64,000 bases of DNA from Cyanobium sp. Morenito 9A2 (GCF_024345575.1 NZ_JAGQBJ010000006.1:117955-181954); one strand, 5' to 3'. Shown: positions 37,366 through 46,303, numbered from the stretch's first letter. Translations and numbers: made by a program. The notes: generated by a model from the sequence alone, not told the origin.

Positions 37366-38836
37366 GCTTGGCCACCAGGATCTGATTGGCGAGCTTGGGG
37401 TCGGCCTTGCCGCCGGTGCGCTTCATCAGCTGCCCGACGAAAAAGCCCTGGAGCTTGGTCTTGCCGCCACGGAACGCCTCCACTTCTTCTGGATGGCCAT
37501 TCAGCAGATCCTCGACGATCGCCGTGATCGCCGCAGGATCGCTGATCATCCCCAGCCCCCGTTCCTCGACGATCGCGGCGGGGGAGCCGCCTTGCTCCAA
37601 CAGTTCCGGCAGGATTTCCTTGGCGATCTTGCCGCTGATCGTGCCGCCCTCGATCAGCCTCACCAGCTCAGCCAGCTGCTGGGGCCGCAGGGGCAGATCG
37701 CCGTAGGCGAGGCGGTGGGCATTCACATGGGCGGCGATGTCGCCGGTGATCCAGTTGGCTGCCCCCTTGGGGTCGGCGCCGGCCGCCACCACGGCCTCGA
37801 AGTACTCCGCCATCGGCCGCTCCTCGGTGAGCACCCGGGCGTCGTAGATGGAGAGCCCCAGTTGTTCGGCGTAGCGGTGGCGCTTGGCGGCCGGGAGCTC
37901 CGGCAATTCGGCGCGCCAGGCTTCTCGCCGCTGGGGCGTCACCTCGATCGGGCCGAGATCAGGCTCGGGGAAGTAGCGGTAGTCGCTGGCCCCCTCCTTG
38001 CTGCGCATGCTTTTGGTGAGCTGCTTGCCCTCATCCCAGAGGCGGGTTTCCTGGGCGATCGGCTCCCCTGCCTCGATCGCCTTGATCTGGCGGGCAATTT
38101 CGTGATCACAGGCCCGCTGGATGGCCGAGAAGGAGTTCATGTTCTTGATCTCCACCTTCACCCCGAAGGGTTCATCGGGCCCGCGACGCACGGAGATGTT
38201 GACGTCGCAGCGCAGGGAGCCTTCCTGCATGTTGCCGTCGGAAACCCCCAGATAACGCATGATCCGGCGGATCTCGGAGGCATACTCCGCCGCCTCCCGG
38301 CCTGTGCGCAGATCCGGCTTCGACACGATCTCAGCGAGCGCCACACCGGCGCGGTTGTAGTCCACCAGGGAATGGGTGGAACCCGCCAGGCGGTCGCTGC
38401 CGGCGTGCACGAGCTTGCCGGCGTCCTCTTCCATGTGCAGGCGCTCGATGCCGATGCGCTTGAGATAAGTGTCCTTGCCCTTTTCCGCCACCTCGACCTC
38501 GATCCAGCCCTCCTCGGCGATCGGCCGGTCGTACTGGGAGATCTGGTAATTCTTGGGGAGGTCAGGGTAGAAGTACTGCTTGCGGTCGAACTTGCAGTGC
38601 TCGGCCACCTGCAGATTCAAAGCCAGGGAGGCCTTGACCGCGTACTCCAGCACCTTCTGGTTCAGCACCGGCAGGGTGCCGGGCAGCCCCAGTACCACCG
38701 GATCGATGTGGGTGTTGGGCTCGTCGCCGAAGTTGGTGGAGGCGGCCGAGAAGATTTTGCTGGCGGTGGCCAGCTGCACATGGGTTTCCAGGCCGATCAC
38801 GGCCTCCCAGCCCTCGTGGCCGATCGCCGACGCCAT
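37355..38836 (-). CDS. gatB: aspartyl/glutamyl-tRNA amidotransferase subunit B
   Basis: 493-residue catalytic-partner subunit of GatCAB, which converts Glu-tRNA(Gln) to Gln-tRNA(Gln). N-terminal cradle: VIGLETHVQLAT, GLPGTLPVLN, KFDRKQYFYPDLPKNYQ, EEDAGKLVH, DYNRAGVALAEIVS, and GSLRCDVNISVR. The C-terminal helical/YqeY-like tail that contacts tRNA closes the protein (about 330-493). Start ATG at 38836 gives the normal MASAIGHEGWEAVIGLE opening. Convergent with coaE with an 11-bp overlap. Required because cyanobacteria lack glutaminyl-tRNA synthetase. Confidence 0.98.
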   Translation of the reverse strand: MASAIGHEGWEAVIGLETHVQLATASKIFSAASTNFGDEPNTHIDPVVLGLPGTLPVLNQKVLEYAVKASLALNLQVAEHCKFDRKQYFYPDLPKNYQISQYDRPIAEEGWIEVEVAEKGKDTYLKRIGIERLHMEEDAGKLVHAGSDRLAGSTHSLVDYNRAGVALAEIVSKPDLRTGREAAEYASEIRRIMRYLGVSDGNMQEGSLRCDVNISVRRGPDEPFGVKVEIKNMNSFSAIQRACDHEIARQIKAIEAGEPIAQETRLWDEGKQLTKSMRSKEGASDYRYFPEPDLGPIEVTPQRREAWRAELPELPAAKRHRYAEQLGLSIYDARVLTEERPMAEYFEAVVAAGADPKGAANWITGDIAAHVNAHRLAYGDLPLRPQQLAELVRLIEGGTISGKIAKEILPELLEQGGSPAAIVEERGLGMISDPAAITAIVEDLLNGHPEEVEAFRGGKTKLQGFFVGQLMKRTGGKADPKLANQILVAKLKG

Positions 38837-38867
38837 ACCGCTCCGCTCCCATCGCTAGCCGTCGATC

Positions 38868-39302
38868 CTAGGCAGCAGCCTCGAAAAGCAGCTCCCGGTA
38901 GCCGGTGGCGGGATCAAGCTGACGCTCGAAGCGCACCGCCCCAGGTAGCAGCAGGGCGATCTCGGCGGTGGTGCGGATGACGTTGCCCGCCAGCAGATGG
39001 CCGCCGCGGCAATGGCCCTCCGCATCGGCGGCTGTGAGGTGCAGGTGGACGCCACCGGAACCCAGGCTGCCCTGGAGGCTGAGCAGTTCCCAGGGGCCTG
39101 CCAGCTGCAGGGCCCGGTCGCTGCCGGCGGGACGAACCACCAATCCCTGGAGGCTGCCGATCGCCGAGGCCACCCAAGCCGCCGCCATCGCGCGCTCCCG
39201 CACCAGGACTTCAAGGGCGCCACGCAGGTCGTCGCCGGGGACCAGCCGAAGACTGATGAGCTCGGCCAAGCCCCGGCCATGGGGTGGATAGCTTGTCGTC
39301 AT
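38868..39302 (-). CDS. PPC/DUF296 domain protein
   Basis: 144 residues making up one PPC (plant and prokaryote conserved, DUF296) domain. Characteristic pieces are LRLVPGDDLRGALEVLV, AWVASAIGSLQGLVVR, WELLSLQGSLG, and the metal-site stretch GVHLHLTAADAEG with GGHLLAGNVIRTTAEIAL. Bacterial PPC proteins are trimers with a zinc site; the DNA-binding role of plant AT-hook homologues does not carry over because no AT-hook is present. Its ATG (39302-39300) interlocks with the divergent thiO ATG. An alternative downstream start is possible but not obvious. Function unknown. Confidence 0.85.
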   Translation of the reverse strand: MTTSYPPHGRGLAELISLRLVPGDDLRGALEVLVRERAMAAAWVASAIGSLQGLVVRPAGSDRALQLAGPWELLSLQGSLGSGGVHLHLTAADAEGHCRGGHLLAGNVIRTTAEIALLLPGAVRFERQLDPATGYRELLFEAAA

Positions 39303-40419
39303 GACTGGGGCCGCGGGCGAACCGATCCTTATCCTGGGAGGGGGGCTGATGGGGCTGGCGATCGCCCACCAGCTGGCCCGTCGCGGCCAGGCGGTGAGCG
39401 TGCTCAGCCGGCGCCGCAACGAGGCGGCGGGCTTCGTGGCGGCGGGGATGCTGGCGCCCCATGCGGAGGGGCTCAGCGGGGCGCTGCTGGCGCTGGGCCA
39501 GCGCAGCCTGGAGGCCATTCCGGCCTGGGTGGAGCAGATCGAAGCCGACAGCGGCCTGAGCTGCGGCCTGCGGCCCTGCGGCATCGTCGTGCCGTTCGCC
39601 AGCGCCAACGAGCGGGATGCCTACCCCACGGCCGCCCTCGGCACGCCCCTGGATCGCCATGGCCTCGAGCGCGAGATCCCCGGCATCGGGCCTGGCTTCC
39701 AGGCGGCCCTGCTGTTCGAGCAGGACGGCCAGATCGACAACCGCCGCCAGCTGATGCGGGCCCTCGAACGCGCCTGCAGCGCCCAAGGGGTGGCCTTCCA
39801 GGAGGGTGCCGAGGTGCTGGACCTGCACCAGGAGGCCCAGGCCACGGGCCCCCGGCTCACGGGGGTGCGGCTGCGGCGGGCGGAAGGGGATGAGCAGGTG
39901 CTGCGCTGTGGCCAGGCCGTGCTGGCCTGCGGCGCCTGGAGCGCCCGGTTGCTGAGCGAGCTGCCGGTGTTTCCCGTGAAGGGCCAGATGCTGTCACTGC
40001 AGGGGCCAATCGGGGCCCTGGCGCGGGTGGTGTTCGGCCCCGGGACCTACCTGGTGGCCCGCGACGACGGGTTGCTGGTGGTGGGCGCCACCAGTGAACC
40101 GGAGGCGGGTTTCGCTGAGGGCCTCACCCCGGCCGGCCAGCGGCTGCTGCAGGCGGGAATCGACGCGCTGTTGCCATCGGCGGCCCAGTGGCCGCCGATG
40201 GAGCGCTGGTGGGGGTTCCGCCCCTGCACCCCCGACCAGGGGCCCCTGCTGGGGGCCAGCCCGATTGAAGGGCTGGAGCTGGCCACGGGCCACCACCGCA
40301 ATGGTGTGCTGCTGGCGGCGATCACCGCCCAGCTGATCGCCGCCCGGCTGCTGGGGGATGAGCTGGAGGCGGTGGATCGGACCCTGCTGGAGGCGTTCCG
40401 TTGGGACCGCTTCAGCTGA
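39301..40419 (+). CDS. thiO: glycine oxidase ThiO (FAD-dependent)
   Basis: 372-residue FAD oxidase of the DAO family. ThiO oxidises glycine to the iminoacetate used for the thiazole ring of thiamine. Dinucleotide motif ILGGGLMGLAIAHQLARRG begins at about residue 11, then GFVAAGMLAPHAEG (the DAO-type second motif), KGQMLSLQG, and the C-terminal flavin loop GHHRNGVLLAAITAQL. It is a stand-alone ThiO; no ThiG or ThiS domain is fused. Its ATG shares CATG with the divergent PPC gene. Its stop overlaps the convergent cyclase gene by 8 bp. Other DAO-family amine oxidases are a less likely alternative. Confidence 0.92.
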   Translation: MTGAAGEPILILGGGLMGLAIAHQLARRGQAVSVLSRRRNEAAGFVAAGMLAPHAEGLSGALLALGQRSLEAIPAWVEQIEADSGLSCGLRPCGIVVPFASANERDAYPTAALGTPLDRHGLEREIPGIGPGFQAALLFEQDGQIDNRRQLMRALERACSAQGVAFQEGAEVLDLHQEAQATGPRLTGVRLRRAEGDEQVLRCGQAVLACGAWSARLLSELPVFPVKGQMLSLQGPIGALARVVFGPGTYLVARDDGLLVVGATSEPEAGFAEGLTPAGQRLLQAGIDALLPSAAQWPPMERWWGFRPCTPDQGPLLGASPIEGLELATGHHRNGVLLAAITAQLIAARLLGDELEAVDRTLLEAFRWDRFS

Positions 40420-42289
40420 GCGCCGGAGGTGGGGAGGCCGGCAGGGTGAAGACCGGCGTGGGCCCCATGCCCTTCACCGGCGGTGTTCCCCTGGATTCAG
40501 GGGTGAGCTCACCTTGCACCAGGTCAGCGGTGACCTGATCGAAGAGCACCGGCACCTCCAGGGTGCGGGTGAGCCCCTCGAGCCGACTGGCCAGGTTGAC
40601 CGTGTCGCCGATGACCGTGAAATCGAGGCGGCGGGGGCTGCCGATCTGCCCCACCACCACATCGCCCGTCGCCAACCCCACCCCGTTGCCCAAGGGCTCG
40701 ATGCCCCGCTGGGCCCACCCCCCATTGAGCCGTTCGAGCGCTTCGCGCATCGCCCGGGCACAGCGCACCGCCGCCAGGGCCTCCTGCTGCTCACCACGGC
40801 TCACGGGGGAGCCGAACACCGCCATCACCGCATCGCCGATGAACTTGTCGACGGTGCCGCCGTGGGCGGTGATCACCTCCACCATCTCCCCCAGGTATTC
40901 GTTGAGTTGGCTGACCAGCAGCTCGCTCTGGCCGTCGAGGGTGCGTTGGCGGGTGAGCTGGGTGAAGCCCTTGAGATCCGAGAACAGCACCGTCACCCGC
41001 AGCACCCGGCCCCGCAGGATGCCGTCGGCCGCCTTGGGATCGGAGAGGATCTCCGCGACCACGCTGGGGGCCACATAGCGCTCGAAGGTGCGCCGCAGGC
41101 GCCGCCGCTCCCGCTCCTCCTGCAGGTAGGCATCACCGCCGTAGAGCAGCCCGAGCAGCACCAGGCCGGAGGCGGGCGCCAGCAGCGGCAGCCAGCGGTG
41201 ACTGCGCTGCAGGGCGAGGAAGCTGGAGCCAGCCACCAGCGCCAGGGCGGCCCCCACCAGGGCGAGGCGCCAGCCGAGGCCGCCGCGCCAGAAGCCGAGG
41301 GCGGCCACCAGCAGCACCGGCGCCAGGGCCAGCAGCGCCCGCCAGGGGGCCGCCGTGGGCCAGGGGGCGAGGCCCTCTCCAGCCAGGGAGTTGGCGGTGG
41401 CGGTGGCCAACAGCTCCAGGCCGGAGAGGTTGCCGAAGGGAGTGGGGTTGCCCGCCTCCCCCTGGGAGGCCACGGGCCCCACCACCACCAGTGCATCCTT
41501 CACAGAGCCCCGAAGGGGATGGCGGGTCCAGCGGGCCGGATCCAGCACCTCCCAGGCCGAGAGGCGGGTGAACGTGCCCTCAGGCCCGTAGAAATCCAGG
41601 GCCATGGCGGGATCGTTCTGGCGGGAGGGGCGCCCCCCGAGCTGGAGCAGCGTGGCCGCGAGGGACGGCTGGGGCCTGAGGCCGTTCGCCGGCAGCAGAC
41701 CGCGGCCGTAGGCCTCCGGGTGACGGTCGGGATCACCCGCCTGGGCGGGCAGGGTGTTGGTGAGCCCCAGGGCGCCCGGTCCACCGGCGGGGGTGATGAA
41801 ACGCTCCGGTCGCACCAGGGTGAGCCCACTGCCCACCTGGGCGTCCTGGGGCTCGAGCATCTCGGCGGCCAGGGCCACCTTGCCGCGTTGCGAGGCCAGG
41901 GAGCGGGCCAGGGCGGTGTCGTCGGCGAACCCGCGGCTGCTGGAGCCCTCGAACACCACGTTGAGGGCCACCGCCTGGGCGCCCGCCTCCAGCAATCGGC
42001 TGGCCAGTTGGCCGTAGCTGGCCCGCGGCCAGGGGAGGGTGCCGATGCCCCGGGCCCAGGCGGGCGCGGCGCGGTGCCCCTCAAACCAGGCCCCCTGCTG
42101 CAGGGTGGCGTCGTCGATCGCCACCACCACCACCGACCTCGGCGGTTGACGCGGACCCCGCCAGCGCACCAACTGGTTCTCGAGCCCCCGCTCCCAGCTG
42201 CGCCACGGGCCCGGAGGCCAGCCGGCAAGGCCCCCCACCAGCAGCACGATCGCACCGGAAGCCAGGACGACCACGGCGGAGCGCTTCAT
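40412..42289 (-). CDS. CHASE2-domain class III adenylate cyclase (second of pair)
   Basis: 625 residues. N-terminal membrane helix, extracytoplasmic CHASE2 sensor (about 50-330, starting VVVVAIDDATLQQGAW), three further helices (about 335-405), then a class III cyclase domain (about 430-600). Metal Asp residues are in LFSDLKGF and GDAVMAVFG; the purine-specifying Lys is in DKFIGD (about 482); its partner position holds Thr in DFTVIGD, and VNLASRLEG supplies the Asn and Arg. Lys/Thr is the class IIIb pattern, known for bicarbonate stimulation. Fourth gene of the FecR-cyclase doublet, 61 bp after a FecR gene. Overlaps thiO by 8 bp. Confidence 0.93.
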   Translation of the reverse strand: MKRSAVVVLASGAIVLLVGGLAGWPPGPWRSWERGLENQLVRWRGPRQPPRSVVVVAIDDATLQQGAWFEGHRAAPAWARGIGTLPWPRASYGQLASRLLEAGAQAVALNVVFEGSSSRGFADDTALARSLASQRGKVALAAEMLEPQDAQVGSGLTLVRPERFITPAGGPGALGLTNTLPAQAGDPDRHPEAYGRGLLPANGLRPQPSLAATLLQLGGRPSRQNDPAMALDFYGPEGTFTRLSAWEVLDPARWTRHPLRGSVKDALVVVGPVASQGEAGNPTPFGNLSGLELLATATANSLAGEGLAPWPTAAPWRALLALAPVLLVAALGFWRGGLGWRLALVGAALALVAGSSFLALQRSHRWLPLLAPASGLVLLGLLYGGDAYLQEERERRRLRRTFERYVAPSVVAEILSDPKAADGILRGRVLRVTVLFSDLKGFTQLTRQRTLDGQSELLVSQLNEYLGEMVEVITAHGGTVDKFIGDAVMAVFGSPVSRGEQQEALAAVRCARAMREALERLNGGWAQRGIEPLGNGVGLATGDVVVGQIGSPRRLDFTVIGDTVNLASRLEGLTRTLEVPVLFDQVTADLVQGELTPESRGTPPVKGMGPTPVFTLPASPPPALS

Positions 42290-42350
42290 CGCGGGTGCTC
42301 AGGTCGTGCGAAGGCTGAGCCCGCCGGTCCTGGACCGTCCAGGATGACCA

Positions 42351-43136
42351 TCAGAAGAAGCGCGGCAGGCTGAAGCTGGGCAAGGAGGGAACCAGCGGGA
42401 TCCCAGGTACGCCGGGGATCGAGACCCCGGGCACAGAGCTGCGGATGTAGCTCTCCAGGGATCCGAACCCGGGCAAGGTCGTGGAGAATCCCTTGAACAG
42501 GGGCCCGTTGAGGACATTGGTGTAGTCGGAAGGTGAGAGCTTGAGCAAAGCCAACACCACCCCCAGCGGGGAAAGACGCACCTTCTGGCCCGCCTCCACC
42601 ACGGTGGGAGCGGCTCCCGTGGGCTCGCCATCGCGGCTGGGGGCCACCTCCACCGAACCCTCAAGCACCGAAAGCTCGGCGTCGCCGCTCTCGGAGACCT
42701 CGATGACGTAGTTGGTGCCACGCACACTCATCCGCGACGATTTGGTGCAGCCGTTCTGTTTGCCGGAGACCAGGATCTGCCCCTTGTCGAGCAGGAAGCA
42801 GCTGGCGCCGAGCCGGAGTTGGGAGAAGCGGTTCAGCCGGCCCGCGGCACCGCCGGCGAAGGCCAGTTGTCCGCGGCTGTCGCCGGTGCTGACCTGCTGG
42901 GGGGTGCTGGCCTTCTCCTTGACCCGTGCCGGCTTGCGATCGATGTAGAGCTCATTGCCATCGAGGATCTCCTGCACCGTGGCGGATTCGGCAGCGCGGG
43001 CGACCGGGCCGGTGCCCAAAGCCAGCCCCCCCGCCAGCACCAGCCCCAGCAGGACGGCTTCAGCTGACGCATGGCCCGGGCTGGCCCAGTGGCGCTGTGC
43101 GGAAGCATCCATCGTCAACCAGGCCAGGGTCGCCAT
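42351..43136 (-). CDS. FecR-domain secreted protein (second of pair)
   Basis: About 261 residues. An N-terminal export segment (hydrophobic AVLLGLVLAGGLALGTG, cleavage near ARAAES) leads to a periplasmic FecR domain (about 95-190): LAFAGGAAGRLNRFSQLRLG, LLDKGQILVSGK, RMSVRGTNYVIEV, and LEGSVEV. Two Cys are in the middle (SCFLL, NGCTKSS). The C-terminal 60 residues are unusual: a PGVSIPGVPGIPLVPSLPSF run ending in Phe-Phe. ATG 43136 is used; ATG 43112 is an alternative. Lies 35 bp after cyclase 1 and 61 bp before cyclase 2, so each cyclase has a FecR partner. Confidence 0.87.
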   Translation of the reverse strand: MATLAWLTMDASAQRHWASPGHASAEAVLLGLVLAGGLALGTGPVARAAESATVQEILDGNELYIDRKPARVKEKASTPQQVSTGDSRGQLAFAGGAAGRLNRFSQLRLGASCFLLDKGQILVSGKQNGCTKSSRMSVRGTNYVIEVSESGDAELSVLEGSVEVAPSRDGEPTGAAPTVVEAGQKVRLSPLGVVLALLKLSPSDYTNVLNGPLFKGFSTTLPGFGSLESYIRSSVPGVSIPGVPGIPLVPSLPSFSLPRFF

Positions 43137-43171
43137 TCTGGCCCCGGCCCACAAGCCCCAACGGCGGGCCC

Positions 43172-44986
43172 TCACCTCTCGGGCCGCAGCCCCTCCAACG
43201 CATACACCTCCAGCAGCGTGGGCCAACCCTTGACCGTGTGCGCCCCGAGGGGCACCACCGCCGCCCGCTCCCCCAGCAACGCCAGCAGCTCACCGCTGAT
43301 CAGGATCGAATGCTCCGGGAAACGGCGGGTGAGCCCCTCCAGCCGGCTGGCCACATTCACAGTGGAGCCCACCACCGTGAACTCCAGACGCTGGGAGGAG
43401 CCCAGATTTCCGGCGATCACCTCACCGAAGTGCAGGCCGATGCCCTGGCGCAGGGTCGGCCGGCCGTCACGCTCCAACGTGGCGTTGAGAGCCCCAAGGC
43501 TGGCGCGCATGGCGAGGGCAGCGCGGGCGGCCGCCAGGGCCTCCTGCCGATCACCGCGGCTGCGGGGCACCCCGAACTCCGCCATCAGCGAATCACCGAT
43601 GAACTTGTCCAGCAGCCCCTGCTCCTCAATCACAGCGGTGGCGATCGCTTCGAAGTAGTTATTGAGAAGGGCGAACAGGGCCGGGGGCTCCAACTGGGCG
43701 CTCAGGGGGGTGAATCCCACCAGGTCGGTGAACAGCACCACGCAATCGGCGCGGCTCCCCCCCACCTGGGTCCAGAGCGGCCCCGGTTCGCGCAGGATGT
43801 CCTTGAGCAGGGTGGGGGAGATGCGCCGGGCCAGCACCTGGTGCAGATAGGCACGCTCGCGGCTCTCCCTGAGCCACTGCCCCCCGCCACGCACCGACCC
43901 CGCGACCAGAGGCATGGCGATCAAGGCGGCCCAGGGCAGCACCAGGAACGCCTGGGCCCAGAGCAGCCCCCCCAGCGCCAGGGCCACCGCCGCCAGGGCC
44001 CAACCCGCCGCCAGGACGGCGGAGGCGCTGGGGCTCCGGCGCAGCAGCAACGCCGTGGTCACGCCCCAGCCCAGCAGCAGCAGGGTTTCCGGCGTGGGCT
44101 CCAGCCGCCAGAGGCCCACGCCTGCGGACACGCTGGCCAGGGCCGCGGCCTGCACCTCCGTGCCGCTCTGGGGACCGAAAGCGGTCTCCTGCAGGCCCCC
44201 GAGCTCGGGGGCCGTCGCCCCAAGCAGCACGGTGCGCCCGCGCCAGAAACCCGCGGGCTGCTCCAACACCCGCCAGGCCGGCACGCTGCTCACCACGCCG
44301 GCGGGGCCTGGGTAATTGATGCCGAGGGGCTGAGGCGGCGGCCTCCGCCCCGCGGCCACGAACGGCAGGGGGTCAGGGCGGGGCGGAGCGAACGACTCCA
44401 GGTTGTTCCGCAGCCACTCCGATCCGGGGATGGAATCGGTGAGGCCCTGGGGGCTCTGCAGCAGGGTGGTCAGACCCGTGCGCGGGAAGGCGTAAATCGG
44501 TCGATCCAGCTGGGCGCGCTCCACCCCGTCCTGCATCTGGCGGCCGTAGGCAGAGGCCAGAATCACCCGATCGCGCCAGGGGGCAAGGCGATCGCTGAAG
44601 GCCCGGTCATCGGCGGCGCCGAAGCGGCTGGGCTGGGCATACACGACGTTGAACACCACCCGCGCCGCGCCCCGCTCCAGCACCGCCGCCGCCAGCTCCG
44701 CCTGCAGGGCCCGGGGCCAGGGCCAGGGGCCCATCCGCCGCCAAAGGGCTGAGCGCCGGCGTTCCTGGGGGCCCAGCAGGCGATCGAGGGCGAGCGAATC
44801 GCCGTCCACCGCCAACACCACCAGGGACGACGCCGAAGGGCGCACGCCCCGCAGCCTGAAGAACTGGGTCCCGATCGCGGCATCAGCCGCCACCAGGGCC
44901 ACGCCCACCGGGGAGCTCCGCAGGGCCGGCAGGGCCAGCAGCAGCGGCACCAGCAGCGCCAGACCCCACAGGGGCGGCCGTCTCAC
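43172..44986 (-). CDS. CHASE2-domain class III adenylate cyclase (first of pair)
   Basis: 604 residues, with the same architecture as the second cyclase: membrane helix, CHASE2 (about 30-320, VVLAVDGDSLALDRLLG), three helices (about 325-395), then the catalytic domain (about 415-590). Catalytic residues: Asp in LFTDLVGF and GDSLMAEFG, Lys in DKFIGD, Thr in EFTVVGS at the purine-specifying partner position, and VNVASRLEG. The usual GDTVN reads GSTVN here. Starts with GTG overlapping the FecR stop (GTGA), so translation is coupled. Predicted to make cAMP at the inner face of the membrane in response to a periplasmic signal (inference). Confidence 0.93.
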   Translation of the reverse strand: MRRPPLWGLALLVPLLLALPALRSSPVGVALVAADAAIGTQFFRLRGVRPSASSLVVLAVDGDSLALDRLLGPQERRRSALWRRMGPWPWPRALQAELAAAVLERGAARVVFNVVYAQPSRFGAADDRAFSDRLAPWRDRVILASAYGRQMQDGVERAQLDRPIYAFPRTGLTTLLQSPQGLTDSIPGSEWLRNNLESFAPPRPDPLPFVAAGRRPPPQPLGINYPGPAGVVSSVPAWRVLEQPAGFWRGRTVLLGATAPELGGLQETAFGPQSGTEVQAAALASVSAGVGLWRLEPTPETLLLLGWGVTTALLLRRSPSASAVLAAGWALAAVALALGGLLWAQAFLVLPWAALIAMPLVAGSVRGGGQWLRESRERAYLHQVLARRISPTLLKDILREPGPLWTQVGGSRADCVVLFTDLVGFTPLSAQLEPPALFALLNNYFEAIATAVIEEQGLLDKFIGDSLMAEFGVPRSRGDRQEALAAARAALAMRASLGALNATLERDGRPTLRQGIGLHFGEVIAGNLGSSQRLEFTVVGSTVNVASRLEGLTRRFPEHSILISGELLALLGERAAVVPLGAHTVKGWPTLLEVYALEGLRPER

Positions 44987-45681
44987 CGGGGGGCGGCGGG
45001 GGTTGCGCTGAGCCCGTCAATCTGACGATCGATCAACGGCAGGGTGTCCATGGGCGTGGTGAACGCGCTGAACAACGGATTACGGGCCCGACGGCTGCGG
45101 GCCTCTTCGGGGGTGAGCCGGCGGGGCAGATCCCAGCGCTCACCGGTCTTGGCCATCACCTGGCCGCCCTTGAGCTGGACGAGTTTGCCGGTGTCGGTGT
45201 CCACCTTGACGCGACCTTCCCAGCTCAGAAACAACACCTTGTCGGGGCTGGCTTCGATGAAGACGGTGGTGCCCACGATCGAGGCGGTGGCCACCCGGGT
45301 GCGGATGCGCAGGGGTGACGCCTGGCCCTTCTGGCCAGGGTTGACCCAGGCGATGATCTGACCCCGGCGTAGGTCCAGTTCCTGCCCCGTAAGACGTAAC
45401 TCGGCGTCACCACCGAGGCGGAAACTGCGGCCATCGGCCATGCGCACCTGCAGCCGGCCGGGGCTCTGGGTGCGCAACACCGTGCCGGGGGCAAGCAACT
45501 GCCCCGGCTGAGCCATCACTTCGGGCCGTCCCACCGCGCGGGTGAAGGCCGGCCTGGCCGCCACATCAACGATGCGAGGGCCGGGTGGCTTCGGGGTCTG
45601 GGCCCGACTGAGCAGTGGAACGGCGATGATCCCCGCCCCAAGGGCGGTAGCCAACCTGAACGAACGGGCGGCGATCGTCAA
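44983..45681 (-). CDS. FecR-domain secreted protein (first of pair)
   Basis: 232 residues. Basic N-terminus and hydrophobic signal (TALGAGIIAVPLLSRAQ), then a periplasmic FecR domain about 70-185: GTVLRTQSPGRLQVRM, LGGDAELRLTGQELDLRRGQII, ATASIVGTTVFIEAS, and FLSWEGRVKV. The last 45 residues are charged and proline-containing. Starts with TTG at 45681. First gene of the four-gene FecR-cyclase-FecR-cyclase run; its stop overlaps the cyclase start. In iron-citrate systems FecR relays signals across the membrane, but no FecI sigma factor or TonB receptor is nearby, so that role is not implied. Confidence 0.88.
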   Translation of the reverse strand: MTIAARSFRLATALGAGIIAVPLLSRAQTPKPPGPRIVDVAARPAFTRAVGRPEVMAQPGQLLAPGTVLRTQSPGRLQVRMADGRSFRLGGDAELRLTGQELDLRRGQIIAWVNPGQKGQASPLRIRTRVATASIVGTTVFIEASPDKVLFLSWEGRVKVDTDTGKLVQLKGGQVMAKTGERWDLPRRLTPEEARSRRARNPLFSAFTTPMDTLPLIDRQIDGLSATPAAPR

Positions 45682-45734
45682 AGGAACAGAGCGAAGTCCC
45701 CCCAGCCTGGCAAGCCCTGGCGAACCTGGCTGAC

Positions 45735-46193
45735 TCAGCCTTCCGTGCGCCAGCTCTGGTCGGAGGGGGTCCAGTCACTGAGCTCTTCGGGACTGAACCA
45801 GAGACCGATCTCGAAGACGGCCGTTTCCGGAGCATCGGAGCCGTGGATCACATTGCGGCCGATGTTGATCGCCAGGTCGCCACGGATGGTGCCCGGCTCG
45901 GCCTCAAGGGGCTTGGTGGCGCCGATCAGCTTGCGGGCACTGGCGATGACACCGTCGCCTTCCCACACCATCGCCACCACCGGGCCGCTGGTGATGAAGT
46001 CGACGAGGCCGGCGAAGAAGGGGCGCTCGCGGTGGACGCCGTAGTGGCTTTCGGCCAGCTCACGGCTGGGGGTGAGCTGCTTGAGGCCCACCAGCTTGAA
46101 ACCCTTGCGCTCAAAGCGGCCCAGGATCTCGCCCACCAGCCCCCGCTGGACCCCATCGGGCTTGATCGCGATGAAGCTGCGTTCGGTGGCCAT
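45735..46193 (-). CDS. ndk: nucleoside diphosphate kinase
   Basis: 152-residue enzyme that equilibrates NTP pools by a phosphohistidine ping-pong. Family order is complete: [21 protein letters not shown] near the N-terminus, [33 protein letters not shown], and the active-site [13 protein letters not shown] with catalytic His at position 117, the expected number. That numbering supports the ATG at 46193; the frame stays open upstream, but that part is antisense to other sequence. Divergent from the FUSC gene. No terminator is evident before the FecR gene that follows. Confidence 0.98.
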   Translation of the reverse strand: MATERSFIAIKPDGVQRGLVGEILGRFERKGFKLVGLKQLTPSRELAESHYGVHRERPFFAGLVDFITSGPVVAMVWEGDGVIASARKLIGATKPLEAEPGTIRGDLAINIGRNVIHGSDAPETAVFEIGLWFSPEELSDWTPSDQSWRTEG

Positions 46194-46303
46194 GGGCAGG
46201 TGAGACAGGGATGGCGCCATCGTCCGCGCTGGCCCTGCCGCTTGGCAAGCACGCCCGGAGCTGACAACCGCCCTACGGTCGGGCCTGCGGCCGGATTGCG
46301 TCG

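Noticed and set aside
44983..45681. Classical FecI-FecR-FecA iron-citrate signalling
   Set aside because: No sigma factor or TonB-dependent receptor gene is present; the FecR-domain proteins are instead paired with cyclases.
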